Of a stretch of 64,000 nt of DNA, positions 42,818-52,169 are shown piece after piece. This stretch comes from Vicinamibacteria bacterium (GTDB taxonomy: Bacteria > Acidobacteriota > Vicinamibacteria > Fen-336). Each line of letters begins with the position of its first letter. Within the stretch, counting starts at the first letter, position 1. The position numbers and the translations under genes are program-made. The notes beneath the pieces are model-generated. The model did no database searches and was not told the origin of the DNA. It saw nothing but the letters and a program-made list of their open reading frames with translations. The stretch spans positions 416,867 to 480,866 of the forward strand of contig JAMQGV010000024.1 of assembly GCA_025994075.1 (NCBI GenBank), written 5' to 3'.

Positions 42818-44479
42818 CTAGTCGCGGGGGCGGGCGCAGGCGGCGGCGATCGGCAGCATCGCCAGCAGCGACAGCCACTCCGCGCCGTGCCGCAGCGGGG
42901 TGGCCCGAAACTGGAGCGCGACGTCGTGCTCCCCGGCCGGCACCGCGGCGACCAGCCCGCCCGTCGCGGGGTCGATCGCGAGCGGGGCCGCGACGCCGTC
43001 GACGGTGAGCGTCCAGCCGGGGAAGGCGGCGATGCGCGCCCACCAGACGGACGCGGTCGCCCCCTCGACGCGGAGCACGAGCTGATGGGTGCGGTCCGAC
43101 ACCAGGCGCGCCCGGGCCTCTCCTTCCAGCAAGCGCACGCGCGGCCCCGGGGGCGGCGCGCCGCGCAGCACCCGCGGCATCCAGATCGAGTCGGCGCCGA
43201 TCCATCGCTGGAGCGCCGCGGGCGTCGCCTGGGCGTCGAGGTCGACGCCCGGGGGCGGCGGCAGCGCCACCGCGTAGCGGGCGTACGCGACCAGCGAGAC
43301 CAGCGCCAGCGCCACGAGGCCCAGCCGTCGCAGGCGTGCCGAGACGCCCGTCAGGGCCTCGAGGCCGACGCCCAGCAGCAGCGAGGCCGCCAGCGCGACC
43401 AGCGTCAACAGCCGCCACGGGAACTGGACGCGCTGCAGCGGAGCCGCGAGTTCCCACAGCGGACGGCTGGCCTCGACCATCAGCAGCAGGCTCGCCAGGC
43501 TCGAGGCCAGCCAGAACGCGGCCTCGCGGCGAGCCCCGCCGCGTTGCCGCCAGGCCACCCAGGCGCCGAGGGCCAGCCCGGCGAGGTGGACGAGTCCCAC
43601 CTGGAAGCTCATCCCGTCTTCCCCGCCCGCCTGGCTCAACCCGAAGCCCCAGCGCGTGGAGACGAACTGGCCCGGCTGCACGAAGTGGCTCGCGAAGTGA
43701 TACGGCGAGCCCGCCACCAGGCTCGCGGCATAGTGGGTGGCGCCGTGATCGGCGAGCGCGGGCAGCCAGTATCCGGCCGCAGCGGCGAGGCCGAACCCGA
43801 GGCCGAGACCGAGCCCCGCGGCGGCGGCCCGGCGGTCGGGCGCCATCAACAGGCCATATGCGGCGGCCGCGGGCAGGCAGAACAGCGCCGACGGCGGGTG
43901 GCACAGCAACAGCGCCGCGACGGCGAACGCGAGCCCGGGCCACGCGGGTCGCCGGGCCGCGGCTCGGCGCGCGGCCAGGAAGAGCAGGGGCAGGATCGCC
44001 GTGGCGATCAGTTCCGACAGGGCGCCGCGCACCCAGGCGTCGACCAGCCGGTACGGCACCAGCGTGTAGGCGATCGCGACGAGGGCCGCAGCCTCGACGG
44101 ACAGCGTCGCCCGCGCCAGCAGGAAAGCGCCGGCGGCCCCGAGCGCGAAGGCACCGACGGCGAGCGCACGGCACGCGTCCGTGGCCGACAGGCCCAGCGC
44201 CATCGCCAACGCGCCGACGGCGTACGGGGCCGGGGCGTTGTACAGCATCGTCGGCCCGCCGAAGCCCCAGTACACGTCGGGGAAGAAGCGGGGATAGAGC
44301 ACGCCGTCGGCCCAGCCCCGCGCCCACTGCGCGACGCGCACGACGTGGGCCTCGATGTCGTGACCCCAGAACGGGCCGCGCAGAGCCGGCGCGGAGGCCA
44401 CGAGCACGGCGAACAGCAGGACCGCCACGACGGCGGCTGACGCGCCGCGCCCCGGCGTGCTGGCAGGCGGTTCGCTCAA
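42818..44479 (-). CDS. Large polytopic membrane protein, YfhO/6-PTPS-related type
   Basis: A 553-aa protein with roughly twelve hydrophobic segments and a C-terminal beta-rich periplasmic domain (VWWARIAAFPGWTLTVDGV, AAVPAGEHDVALQFRATPL). The early motif GHDIEAHVVRVAQWARGW and the sequence WGFGGPTMLYNAPAPYAVG are typical of the YfhO/BPL-like predicted glycosyltransferases of the GT-C superfamily. The function is probably transfer of a lipid-linked sugar, but it is not established. The start is a TTG at 44479 with a CATAAT box 9 nt upstream and no Shine-Dalgarno. Confidence 0.72.
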   Translation of the reverse strand: MSEPPASTPGRGASAAVVAVLLFAVLVASAPALRGPFWGHDIEAHVVRVAQWARGWADGVLYPRFFPDVYWGFGGPTMLYNAPAPYAVGALAMALGLSATDACRALAVGAFALGAAGAFLLARATLSVEAAALVAIAYTLVPYRLVDAWVRGALSELIATAILPLLFLAARRAAARRPAWPGLAFAVAALLLCHPPSALFCLPAAAAYGLLMAPDRRAAAAGLGLGLGFGLAAAAGYWLPALADHGATHYAASLVAGSPYHFASHFVQPGQFVSTRWGFGLSQAGGEDGMSFQVGLVHLAGLALGAWVAWRQRGGARREAAFWLASSLASLLLMVEASRPLWELAAPLQRVQFPWRLLTLVALAASLLLGVGLEALTGVSARLRRLGLVALALVSLVAYARYAVALPPPPGVDLDAQATPAALQRWIGADSIWMPRVLRGAPPPGPRVRLLEGEARARLVSDRTHQLVLRVEGATASVWWARIAAFPGWTLTVDGVAAPLAIDPATGGLVAAVPAGEHDVALQFRATPLRHGAEWLSLLAMLPIAAACARPRD

Positions 44480-44488
44480 GGGGAGACG

Positions 44489-44494
44489 ATTATG
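44489..44494 (-). promoter_or_regulatory. CATAAT box before the large membrane protein gene
   Basis: CATAAT on the minus strand (5 of 6 to the -10 consensus) ends 9 nt before the TTG start at 44479. Apart from this box, the 192-nt gap up to the argH stop holds nothing recognisable. Confidence 0.4.
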
Positions 44495-44671
44495 TCGGAA
44501 ACGCGGACGACACGCCGCAGCGCGCCGCCGGCCAGGCGTCCCGAGACCCGGCTCGACGTCCCGCCCCTGGCCGTCGGCCCGAGCCGGCCCGCTTCACGGG
44601 GCGCAGATGGATTCGTCCACTGCACGAACTGTGCATGGAAGCCGTCGTCCAGGTCGCGGCCGAGGGCCCGC

Positions 44672-46051
44672 TCAGCCGCGGACGGTTGCCCGTGCCGCGG
44701 AGAGCGAGGCGCGCACCGTCTCCGGTGCCGTGCCGCCTTCGGTCGACTTGGCGCGCACGGCTTCGTCGGGGTCGAAGATGGCGTCGACGCGGGCGGCGAG
44801 GGCCGGGTGCTGCGCACGCAGTCGTTCGCGGGCGATCTCGCGCAGCGGGCGCTTCAGCACCTGGGCCGCGGAAACCAGCGCGCCGACGACGTGGTGGGCC
44901 TGGCGGAAGGGCAGGCCGTCGCGGGCCAGCGCCACCGCCAGCGAGGCGGCGTAGAGCTCCTCGCGCGAGGCCGCGCGGCGCATCGCGTCGCGGTCGAGGA
45001 CGAGGCCCGCGATCACGCCCGTCGCCACCGGCAGGGAACCGAGCACTGCATCGGCGGCGTCGAACACCGCCTCCTTGTCCTCCTGCAGGTCCTTCTGGTA
45101 GCCCGCCGGCAGGCCCTTCTGCATCACCAGCAGCCGCTGCACCGCGGCCTGGACGCGCGCGGCCTTGCCCCGCAGCAGCTCGAGCGCGTCCGGGTTCTTC
45201 TTCTGCGGCATCAGGCTCGAGCCCGTCGTGTAGGCGTCGGGCAGGCGGTAGAAGCCGTACTCGGGGCCGGAGTGCCAGATCAGCTCCTCGCTGAGACGCG
45301 AGAGCCGGGTCTGGGCCTGCGCGCACGCGAACGCGAACTCGGCCGCGAAGTCGCGGTCGGAGACGGCGTCGAGCGCGTTGGGGGAGACCGCCTCGAAGCC
45401 GAGCTCGGCCGCGAGCCGGGCGCGGTCGAGCGGCAGCGGGGTGCCGGCGAGCGCGCCGGAGCCGAGCGGCAGCACGTTGGCGCGGCGCCGCGCGTCCTGG
45501 AAGCGCTGGCGGTCGCGGGCGAAGCCCCAGGCGAGTGCTGAGGCCCAGAAGCCGAAGGTGATCGGCTCGGCGGCGCGCACGTGGGTGAAGCCGGGCATCA
45601 CCGCCTCGGCGCCCTCTTCGCCCTTGTCGCACAGTGCCTCGACGAGCCCCGCCAGCGCCGCCGCGGCGCGGTCGCAGGCCGCGCGCACGAACATCCGCAG
45701 CGCGGTCACCGTCTGCTCGTTGCGGCTGCGCGCCAGGTGGCCCTGGCCGGCCAGCTCGCCGACGATCTCCCCGAGCCGGGTCTCGACGAAGCTGTGCACG
45801 TCCTCGACGTCGAGCTCGAGGTAGCCCGGCACCATCTTCGCCCGTTCCAGCACCTGGCCGAGCCCGTCGTCGAGCTTCCGCGCGTCCTCGCGGGGGATCG
45901 CGCCGCACTCGCCGAGCGCCCGCGCGTAGGCGCGCGAGGCGGCGATCTCCTCGCCGAGCAGCCGGCGGTCGAACGGGAACGACGCGCCGAACTCCCAGAA
46001 CGCGCGGTCGGGCGCCGTCTCGTAGTTGCCGCCCCAGAGCTTCGGCGTCAT
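44672..46051 (-). CDS. argH: Argininosuccinate lyase
   Basis: A 459-aa fumarase/aspartase-superfamily enzyme that splits argininosuccinate into arginine and fumarate, the last step of arginine synthesis. Seen motifs: KLWGGNYETAPDRAFWEFGA at the N terminus, HSFVETRLGEIVGELAGQGH, ARSRNEQTVTALRMF, PGFTHVRAAEPITFGFW and the signature GSSLMPQKKNPDALELLRG with the catalytic Ser. The ATG overlaps the argJ stop by 4 nt. Last gene of the arg operon. Confidence 0.96.
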   Translation of the reverse strand: MTPKLWGGNYETAPDRAFWEFGASFPFDRRLLGEEIAASRAYARALGECGAIPREDARKLDDGLGQVLERAKMVPGYLELDVEDVHSFVETRLGEIVGELAGQGHLARSRNEQTVTALRMFVRAACDRAAAALAGLVEALCDKGEEGAEAVMPGFTHVRAAEPITFGFWASALAWGFARDRQRFQDARRRANVLPLGSGALAGTPLPLDRARLAAELGFEAVSPNALDAVSDRDFAAEFAFACAQAQTRLSRLSEELIWHSGPEYGFYRLPDAYTTGSSLMPQKKNPDALELLRGKAARVQAAVQRLLVMQKGLPAGYQKDLQEDKEAVFDAADAVLGSLPVATGVIAGLVLDRDAMRRAASREELYAASLAVALARDGLPFRQAHHVVGALVSAAQVLKRPLREIARERLRAQHPALAARVDAIFDPDEAVRAKSTEGGTAPETVRASLSAARATVRG

Positions 46052-47226
46052 GAGCGGTAGTGGGCGTTCACGTCGACGTAGCCCTTCGAGAAGTCGCAGG
46101 TCCACATCCAGCCGGTCGCGGTGCCGGAGCCGAGGCGGATCGTGATCCGCACCGGGTCCTCGAGCACGGCGCGGTGGGCGACCTCCTCGTCGTAGTCGGC
46201 GGCCGCGCCGCGCGCGCAGACCCAGACGTCGCCCAGCAGCACGTCCACCCGCGAGACGTCGACCTCGACGCCCGAGCGGCCGACCGCGGCCAGGATGCGG
46301 CCCCAGTTGGGGTCGCCGCCGTGCAGCGCGGTCTTGACCAGCGGCGACTCGGCCACCGTGCGGGCGATGCGGTCGGCCTCGGACGCGTTGCGCGCGCCTT
46401 CGACGCGGACCTCGGCGATCCGGGTGGCGCCTTCGCCGTCGCGCACGATCATCTTCGCCAGCGCGCGCGCCGCCTCGGTCAGCGCGTCGCGGAAGGCGTC
46501 GAGTGCGGCCCCCGGTCCCTCGACCCGGAAGCCCGAGGCGCCGCTCGCCAGCACGACCGCCATGTCGTTGGTCGAGGTGTCGCCGTCGACGGTGATGCGA
46601 TTGAGGCTCTCGCCGACCGCGTGGACCAGGACCTCGCGCAGCAGCGCGGGCGGCACGTCCGCGTCGGTCGTGAAGAAGGCCAGCATCGTCGCCATGTGGG
46701 GCGCGATCATGCCGGCGCCCTTGGCCATCGCCCCGACCTTCGCCCCGCCCGCGCCGGCGATCTCGACGGCGATCTCCTTGGGATGGGTGTCGGTGGTCAG
46801 AATCGCGCGTGCCGCGACCGGCCCGCCGTCCGCGGCCAGCCCGCGCGCCGCGTCGGCGATCCCCGCGCGCACCTTGTCCATCGGCAGCCGCACGCCGATC
46901 ACGCCGGTGGAGGCGACGACCACCTCGGCCGCGGCGCAGCCCAGCGCCTCGGCCGTGGCCCGTGCCATCGCCCGCGCGTCGGCGAGTCCCGCTTCGCCGG
47001 TGCCCGCGTTGGCGCAGCCGGCGTTGACGACGACGGCGCGCGCGCGGCCGCCGGCCAGGTGCTCCTGCGAGACCCTGATCGGCGCCGCTTGCGCGCGGTT
47101 GGTGGTGAACACCGCCGCCGCGGAGCACGGCGCGTCGGCGACGATCAGCGCGAGGTCGGGGCGGCCGGGCTTGATGCCGGCGGCCACGCCGGCGGCCCGG
47201 AACCCGCGAGGGGCCGTGACGCTCAT
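46048..47226 (-). CDS. argJ: Bifunctional ornithine acetyltransferase / N-acetylglutamate synthase
   Basis: A 392-aa self-cleaving ArgJ. The autoproteolysis and nucleophile Thr180 is in [17 protein letters not shown], preceded by AMAKGAG. ArgJ moves the acetyl group from N-acetylornithine to glutamate (cyclic pathway). [13 protein letters not shown] and the C-terminal [17 protein letters not shown] and [15 protein letters not shown] are family landmarks. Whether it also uses acetyl-CoA is unclear; a separate GNAT-type synthase gene is in the same operon. The start overlaps the argG stop by 4 nt. Confidence 0.95.
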   Translation of the reverse strand: MSVTAPRGFRAAGVAAGIKPGRPDLALIVADAPCSAAAVFTTNRAQAAPIRVSQEHLAGGRARAVVVNAGCANAGTGEAGLADARAMARATAEALGCAAAEVVVASTGVIGVRLPMDKVRAGIADAARGLAADGGPVAARAILTTDTHPKEIAVEIAGAGGAKVGAMAKGAGMIAPHMATMLAFFTTDADVPPALLREVLVHAVGESLNRITVDGDTSTNDMAVVLASGASGFRVEGPGAALDAFRDALTEAARALAKMIVRDGEGATRIAEVRVEGARNASEADRIARTVAESPLVKTALHGGDPNWGRILAAVGRSGVEVDVSRVDVLLGDVWVCARGAAADYDEEVAHRAVLEDPVRITIRLGSGTATGWMWTCDFSKGYVDVNAHYRS

Positions 47227-48467
47227 TCGCGCGAAGAGACGGGCACCGACACGCCCTCCGGCAGGTCCACGCCGTGGGTCAGCGCCCGCACCCGCTCGGG
47301 CAGGCTGAACAGGCGGATGAAGCCCTCGGCGTCCTTGTGGTCGTAGCTCATGCCCTCGCCGAAGGTGGCGAGGTCCTGGCGGTACAGGCTGCGCGGCGAG
47401 CGGCGGCCGACCGGCGTGGCGTGGCCCTTGAACAGCCGTACCCGCACGTCGCCGGTGACGTTGCGCTGGGTGGAGTCGACGAAGCGGGCGAGCGCCTCGC
47501 GCAGCGGCGAGAACCACAGCCCGTCGTAGACGAGCTCGGCGTAGCGCAGCGCGACCTGCTGCTTGAAGTGCATCGTGGCGCGGTCGAGCACCAGCCGCTC
47601 CAGCTCGCGGTGCGCGGCGTACAGGATGGTGCCGCCCGGCGTCTCGTACACGCCGCGCGACTTGATGCCGACCAGCCGGTTCTCGACCAGGTCGACGCGG
47701 CCGACGCCGTGGCGGGCGCCGGCGGCGTTGAGCGTCTCCAGCAGCGCGACGGGTCCCATCTTCTGGCCCTCGATCGCGACCGGCACGCCCTGCTCGAACG
47801 CGATCTCGATCTCCTCGGCGCCGTCCGGGCCGTCCTGCGGCTGCACGGTCAGCTTGAACATCTCCGCGCGCGGCGCGTCCCACACGTCCTCGAGGTTGCC
47901 GCCCTCGTGGGAGAGGTGCCACAGGTTGCCGTCGCGGCTGAAGATGTCCTTCGGCGTCTGGTCGACCGGGACGTGGTGGGCGGCCGCGTAGGCGAGCGCG
48001 TCCTCGCGCGAGCGGATGTTCCACTCCCGCCACGGCGCGATCACCTTGAGGTGCGGCGCGAACGTGGCGTAGGTCGCCTCGAAGCGGACCTGGTCGTTGC
48101 CCTTGCCCGTCGCGCCGTGGGCCAGCGCGTCGGCGCCGCAGGCGAGCGCGGCCCGCACCTGGCCGAGCGCCAGGATCGGCCGCGCGAGCGAGGTGCCGAG
48201 CAGGTACGAGTCCTCGTACACCGCCCCGGCCTTGAGCGCCTCGAAGCAGTAGTCGCGCACGAAGCTCTCGCGCAGGTCCTCGACCACGCACTCGGAGGCG
48301 CCCGTCGCCAGCGCCTTGCGGCGCACGACCTCGAGGTCCTCGCCCTGGCCGACGTCGCCGCAGTAGCCGACGATCTCCGCCCAGCCGTAGTTCTGCTTGA
48401 TCCACGGGATGATGATCGAGGTATCGAGACCGCCGGAATAGGCGAGGACGACCTTCTTGACGCTCAC
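47223..48467 (-). CDS. argG: Argininosuccinate synthase
   Basis: A 414-aa ATP-dependent ligase joining citrulline and aspartate. The N-terminal P-loop is [17 protein letters not shown], followed by [15 protein letters not shown] and [18 protein letters not shown], and the ends [20 protein letters not shown] and [19 protein letters not shown] match the family. The start is GTG with AAGGAG 11 nt upstream. Its stop overlaps the argJ start. Confidence 0.96.
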   Translation of the reverse strand: MSVKKVVLAYSGGLDTSIIIPWIKQNYGWAEIVGYCGDVGQGEDLEVVRRKALATGASECVVEDLRESFVRDYCFEALKAGAVYEDSYLLGTSLARPILALGQVRAALACGADALAHGATGKGNDQVRFEATYATFAPHLKVIAPWREWNIRSREDALAYAAAHHVPVDQTPKDIFSRDGNLWHLSHEGGNLEDVWDAPRAEMFKLTVQPQDGPDGAEEIEIAFEQGVPVAIEGQKMGPVALLETLNAAGARHGVGRVDLVENRLVGIKSRGVYETPGGTILYAAHRELERLVLDRATMHFKQQVALRYAELVYDGLWFSPLREALARFVDSTQRNVTGDVRVRLFKGHATPVGRRSPRSLYRQDLATFGEGMSYDHKDAEGFIRLFSLPERVRALTHGVDLPEGVSVPVSSRE

Positions 48468-48502
48468 GTTCGGATCCACTCCTTCTTCGCGGGCCGCGAT
48501 CT

Positions 48503-49033
48503 TCACACGAACTCCGTCGTCGCCGGCTTCGGCCGGGCAGGGGAACGCACCATCGCCGTCTCGTCGCAGCACAGGTTCTTGGGACAGGCCTGGCAGTCGA
48601 CCATCAGCTTGTCGAGGTAGTTCTCGCGGCGGGTGGGGGCGAAGCCGAGCGCCTCGAAGAACGAGACGCGGCGAGTCAGCGCCAGCACCTGCTCGAAACC
48701 GCGGCCGGCCGCCTCCTCCAGGAGGGCGATCACCAACGCGCGTCCCAGCCCGCGCCCCGCGTGCTCGGGCGCCACCGCCAGTGACCGCACCTCGCCGATG
48801 CCGGGACCGAGCGGCGTCAGGGCCGCGCAACCGAGCACGCCGCCGCGCTCGTCCACTGCGACCCTGAAGTCGTCGAGTCGCGCCTGCAGCGATTCCGCCG
48901 TGCGTGGCAGGAGCTGCCCGCGCGACGCATAGCCGTTGATCAGCGAGAGCAGCCCCGCCACGTCGCCCGGGGCGGCCTTGCGCAGCACCACCCCCGCGGT
49001 GTCCGCCACCGCCACCTCACGCACCTGCAGCAC
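48503..49033 (-). CDS. argA: Short GNAT-type N-acetylglutamate synthase
   Basis: A 176-aa GNAT acetyltransferase. The acetyl-CoA motif is [20 protein letters not shown], and the sequence [20 protein letters not shown] leads to the C-terminal [18 protein letters not shown], a Cys-rich ending typical of the short ArgA form seen in Geobacter, Moorella and others. It would acetylate glutamate from acetyl-CoA to prime the pathway. The chosen GTG at 49033 overlaps argD by 17 nt; GTG codons at 49024 and 49015 are alternatives. The presence of both this gene and argJ suggests priming plus recycling. Confidence 0.82.
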   Translation of the reverse strand: MLQVREVAVADTAGVVLRKAAPGDVAGLLSLINGYASRGQLLPRTAESLQARLDDFRVAVDERGGVLGCAALTPLGPGIGEVRSLAVAPEHAGRGLGRALVIALLEEAAGRGFEQVLALTRRVSFFEALGFAPTRRENYLDKLMVDCQACPKNLCCDETAMVRSPARPKPATTEFV

Positions 49034-50180
49034 CGGCGCCTCCCGAGAGCACCGCGTCGAGCGCGGCCAGCATCGCCTTCACCTGTCCCGGCTTCACGAC
49101 CAGCGGCGGCAGTAGCCGCAGCACGTCGTCGCCGGCCTTCGTCGCCAGCACTCCCCGTTCCCGCAGCCCCTTCACCACCGGGCCCGAGGCGCCTTCGAAC
49201 TGCACTCCCGCCATCAGCCCCAGGCCGCGCACGTCCACGACCTGCGCGTGCTTGCGCTTCAGCGCGCGCAGGCCGCGGAAGAGCTGTTCGCCGCGACGGG
49301 CGACACCGTCGACGAAGCCCGGCGCCGTGAGCGTGTCGAGCACCGCCAGCGCGGCGGCCGCCGCCACCGGGTTGCCGCCGAACGTGGACCCGTGGTCGCC
49401 GACGTGGATCGCTGCCGCCAGGTCCTCGCGCAGCAGCACCGCGCCCAGCGGCAGCCCGCCGCCGAGCGGCTTGGCCAGCGTCAGCAGGTCGGGCGTGATC
49501 CCGGCGTGCTCGTAGGCGAAGAGCTTGCCGGTGCGCCCGAGACCGCACTGCACCTCTTCCGCGACCAGCAGCGCTCCGCGCTCGCGGCACAGCGCGCGCA
49601 GCCCCTGCAGGAAGGCGGGCGACGCGGGTCGCACGCCGCCTTCGCCCTGCACGGTCTCGATCACCACCGCCGCCGTGCGCTCCGTGATCGCTTCGTTCGC
49701 CGCTGCCAGGTCGTCCCACGGGCAGAAGCGCACGCCGGGCACCAGCGGCCCGAACGGCTCGCGGTACTTCGCGTTCCACGTGATCGACAGGGCGCCCATC
49801 GAGCGGCCGTGGAAGCCGCGCTCGAAGGCGACGAACTCCGCGCGCTCCGGCCCGCCGATCCGGCGCGAGAACTTGAGCGCCGCCTCGACCGCCTCGGTCC
49901 CCGAGTTGCACAGGAACACGCGGGACGGGAACGAAAGCGCCGAGAGGCGCTCCGCGAGCCGGGCCGCGGGCTGCGAGTGGTAGAGGTTGCTGAGGTGGAC
50001 GAGCTTGCCGGCCTGGTCGCGGATCGCCTTCACCACCGCCTTGTGGCCGTGGCCGAGGCCGTTGACGCCGACGCCGGCGGCGAAGTCGAGGAACTCGCGC
50101 CCGTCGTCGGCGCGCAGCGACGCGCCGCGGCCGGAGACGAACGTGAGGTCGCGCTCGTAGACGCCGAGCAGCGCGTTCAC
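49017..50180 (-). CDS. argD: Acetylornithine aminotransferase
   Basis: A 387-aa class III PLP aminotransferase converting N-acetylglutamate semialdehyde to N-acetylornithine. Family parts: FLDFAAGVGVNGLGHGHKAV, LCNSGTEAVEAALKFSRR, AFERGFHGRSMGALS and the PLP lysine in LLTLAKPLGGGLPLGAVLL. The position that is normally Asp, contacting the PLP pyridine nitrogen (DEVQ), reads Glu here (LLVAEEVQCGLGRTG, codon GAA). Length is normal and the rest of the active site is intact. GTG start, 4-nt overlap with argB. Confidence 0.94.
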   Translation of the reverse strand: MNALLGVYERDLTFVSGRGASLRADDGREFLDFAAGVGVNGLGHGHKAVVKAIRDQAGKLVHLSNLYHSQPAARLAERLSALSFPSRVFLCNSGTEAVEAALKFSRRIGGPERAEFVAFERGFHGRSMGALSITWNAKYREPFGPLVPGVRFCPWDDLAAANEAITERTAAVVIETVQGEGGVRPASPAFLQGLRALCRERGALLVAEEVQCGLGRTGKLFAYEHAGITPDLLTLAKPLGGGLPLGAVLLREDLAAAIHVGDHGSTFGGNPVAAAAALAVLDTLTAPGFVDGVARRGEQLFRGLRALKRKHAQVVDVRGLGLMAGVQFEGASGPVVKGLRERGVLATKAGDDVLRLLPPLVVKPGQVKAMLAALDAVLSGGAGAAGA

Positions 50181-50989
50181 GCCCGCGCCTCGGCCGCCGC
50201 GGCCGCCACCACGCGGGTGCCGGCGAAGCCGCCCTCGAGGCGGGCGCGGCCCGCGATCACCACCTCGGCGATCCCGGCCCGGGCCGCCTGCAGCGCGGTG
50301 CCGACCTTCATCGCCATGCCGCCGGCGATCGTGCCGTCCGCCGTGCGCGCGGCGATCTCGGCCTCGTCCAGCGCGGCCACGGGGGCGCCGCCGACCTTCA
50401 CGCCGTCGACGTCGGAGAGGTAGACGAGGCTCTGCGCGAAGAGGGCCTGGGCGACGGCCAGCGCCGCCTCGTCGGCGTTGACGTTGACGGCCGCGCCGTC
50501 CGGGCCCTGCGAGACCGGCGCGATCACCGGCACCAGCCCGGCGCTCCAGAGAGCGAGGATCGGGTCGGGGTGGACCGAGACCGGCACCCCGACGCGGCCG
50601 AGTCCCGGCACCAGCGCGGCGCGCACCAGGCCCGCGTCGCGGCCGGAGATGCCGACCGCGGGCAGCCCGCAGGCGGACAGCCCGCCGGCCAGCTGCTTGT
50701 TGGTACCGCCCGCGAGGACCATCTCGACGACCGCCATCGCCTCGGGCGACGTGGCGCGGCGGCCGCCGACGAACGCCGACTCGATGCCCAGCGCGGCCAG
50801 CGTGCGCTCGATCTGGCGGCCGCCGCCGTGGACCAGCACCACGTGGCCGTCCTGCCGGCGCAGCTCCGCCGCCAGCGGCGCGAGCAGCGCCGCGTCCTCC
50901 AGCGCCGGCCCGCCGACCTTGTACACGCGCACGGGCAGGGGCCCGCCGAAGCGGGGCAGGGGTTCCTTCGGCTTCTTGTTGCGGCTCAC
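50177..50989 (-). CDS. argB: Acetylglutamate kinase
   Basis: A 270-aa amino-acid-kinase-fold enzyme that phosphorylates N-acetylglutamate. The ATP motif is RVYKVGGPALED, substrate-binding parts are LVHGGGRQIERTLAALGIES and FVGGRRATSPEAMAVVEM, and VNVNADEAALAVAQAL with GGMAMKVGTALQAARAG closes the site. The N-terminal extension of arginine-sensitive (hexameric) NAGKs is short here, so feedback inhibition by arginine is not predicted from sequence. GTG start overlapping the argC stop by 4 nt. Confidence 0.94.
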   Translation of the reverse strand: MSRNKKPKEPLPRFGGPLPVRVYKVGGPALEDAALLAPLAAELRRQDGHVVLVHGGGRQIERTLAALGIESAFVGGRRATSPEAMAVVEMVLAGGTNKQLAGGLSACGLPAVGISGRDAGLVRAALVPGLGRVGVPVSVHPDPILALWSAGLVPVIAPVSQGPDGAAVNVNADEAALAVAQALFAQSLVYLSDVDGVKVGGAPVAALDEAEIAARTADGTIAGGMAMKVGTALQAARAGIAEVVIAGRARLEGGFAGTRVVAAAAAEARA

Positions 50990-51966
50990 GCGCGGCCTCC
51001 CGAGAGCGACGGCAGCCCCAGGCCTTCTTCGAGGCCCAGCGCCAGGTTGAGGTTCTGGATCGCCTGGCCCGCGGCGCCCTTGCCGAGGTTGTCGATCGCG
51101 GAGAACACGACGACGCGGCCGGGGCCGCCGTCGTGGACGGAGATGCGGCAGTCGTTGGTGTGGGCGACGTCCGACAGCCGCGGCGGCGCGTCGACCACGT
51201 GCACGAAGCGCTCGCCGGCGTAGCGCGCGGCGATCGCCTCGCGCAGGGCCGCGGCGGGATGCGAGGTGCGCAGGTAGAGGGTGGCCAGAATGCCGCGCTT
51301 GACCGGCAGCAGGTGCGGGCAGAAGGTCAGCGACGGCCGCCGGCCCGTGGCGGCGAACAGGGCCGCCTCCACCTCGCCGATGTGGCGGTGACTGCGGCCC
51401 GGGGCGTAGGCGGAGAAGTCGTCGGCCAGCTCGCAGAACAGCAGGTCCTCGCGCGGCCCCTTGCCGGCGCCGGTCGCGCCGCTCTTGGCGTCGACGACGA
51501 CGTCGTCCTCGACGAGGCCCGCCGCGAACAGCGGCAGCAGCGGCAGCGCCATCGCCGTCGCGTAGCAGCCGGGGTTGGCGACGAGGCGCGCGCCGCGCAC
51601 GGCCTCGCGGCTCCACTCGGTGAGGCCGTAGGGCGCCTGGCCCAGCAGCCCGGGTGCCGGGGGCTGATGCTCGTACCAGGTCGCGTACTCCGCGGCCGTC
51701 GGCAGCCGCAGGTCGGCCGAGAGGTCGACGACGGCCGCCGCCGGGAAGCTCGCCCGCAGCGTCTCGGCGTAGCTGCCGGAGACGCCGTGGGGCAGCGCCA
51801 GCAGGTAGGCGTCGGCGCGCCGCGAGAGGCCTTCCTCGTGCGAGAGGTGGCCGTCGGCGCGCCCCGTGGCGAAGGCCACCCGGCATCGCGGGTGGGCGGA
51901 GAGCAGGCGCACGGCCTCGCGGCCCGCGTAGCCCGTCGCCCCGAACACCCCCACGTCGAACTGCAT
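50986..51966 (-). CDS. argC: N-acetyl-gamma-glutamyl-phosphate reductase
   Basis: A 326-aa NADPH-dependent reductase, first enzyme gene of the arg operon. The Rossmann motif is VGVFGATGYAGREAVRLLSAH, the catalytic Cys134 is in VANPGCYATAMALPLLPLF, and AKSGATGAGKGPREDLLFCE, FCPHLLPVKRGILATLY and FSAIDNLGKGAAGQAIQNLN follow. The SD GGAAGGAG lies 7 nt before ATG 51966, and the intrinsic terminator of the leader ends 18 nt before that ATG, so expression depends on antitermination. Confidence 0.96.
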   Translation of the reverse strand: MQFDVGVFGATGYAGREAVRLLSAHPRCRVAFATGRADGHLSHEEGLSRRADAYLLALPHGVSGSYAETLRASFPAAAVVDLSADLRLPTAAEYATWYEHQPPAPGLLGQAPYGLTEWSREAVRGARLVANPGCYATAMALPLLPLFAAGLVEDDVVVDAKSGATGAGKGPREDLLFCELADDFSAYAPGRSHRHIGEVEAALFAATGRRPSLTFCPHLLPVKRGILATLYLRTSHPAAALREAIAARYAGERFVHVVDAPPRLSDVAHTNDCRISVHDGGPGRVVVFSAIDNLGKGAAGQAIQNLNLALGLEEGLGLPSLSGGRA

Positions 51967-51984
51967 CCGCCCGCTCCTTCCCGG

Positions 51985-52021
51985 AAAAACAAAAGGCCCG
52001 CTGGATTCGCTCCAGCGGGCC
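51985..52021 (-). terminator. Intrinsic terminator (attenuator) in the arg operon leader
   Basis: On the minus strand a perfect 11-bp stem (GGCCCGCTGGA, 5-nt loop GCGAA, TCCAGCGGGCC) is followed directly by the U tract TTTTGTTTTT. It sits between the leader peptide and argC and would stop transcription before argC. The 5' arm at 52012-52020 can alternatively pair over 9 bp (8 Watson-Crick, 1 G-U) with 52091-52099 in the leader peptide coding region. Confidence 0.9.
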
Positions 52022-52053
52022 GCTTGGCCGGCTCCCGGTGTGGCTGACTGCGC

Positions 52054-52155
52054 CTATGCGCCCGTCACGCCCCTCCCGAGTGCCGATGCCGCCCGCCGGG
52101 CGCACGGGTACCTCCTGCTGGAGAGGTTCATGCGCTTGACGAGCAGCGTGGTCAT
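52054..52155 (-). CDS. Arginine-rich leader peptide of the arg operon
   Basis: A 33-codon ORF begins 14 nt after the TATCTT box and ends 32 nt before the terminator hairpin. The peptide reads MTTLLVKRMNLSSRRYPCAR at its start and carries six arginines, including two adjacent pairs, at codons 14-15 (AGG AGG, a rare choice in this genome) and 20-21 (CGG CGG). No conserved structural role is expected; translation speed through the Arg codons would report charged tRNA-Arg. If ribosomes stall at 14-15, the segment 52091-52099 stays free to pair with the terminator 5' arm. The SD is weak (GAGAT 7 nt upstream). Confidence 0.78.
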   Translation of the reverse strand: MTTLLVKRMNLSSRRYPCARRAASALGRGVTGA

Positions 52156-52169
52156 GGCGTCGATCTCGC

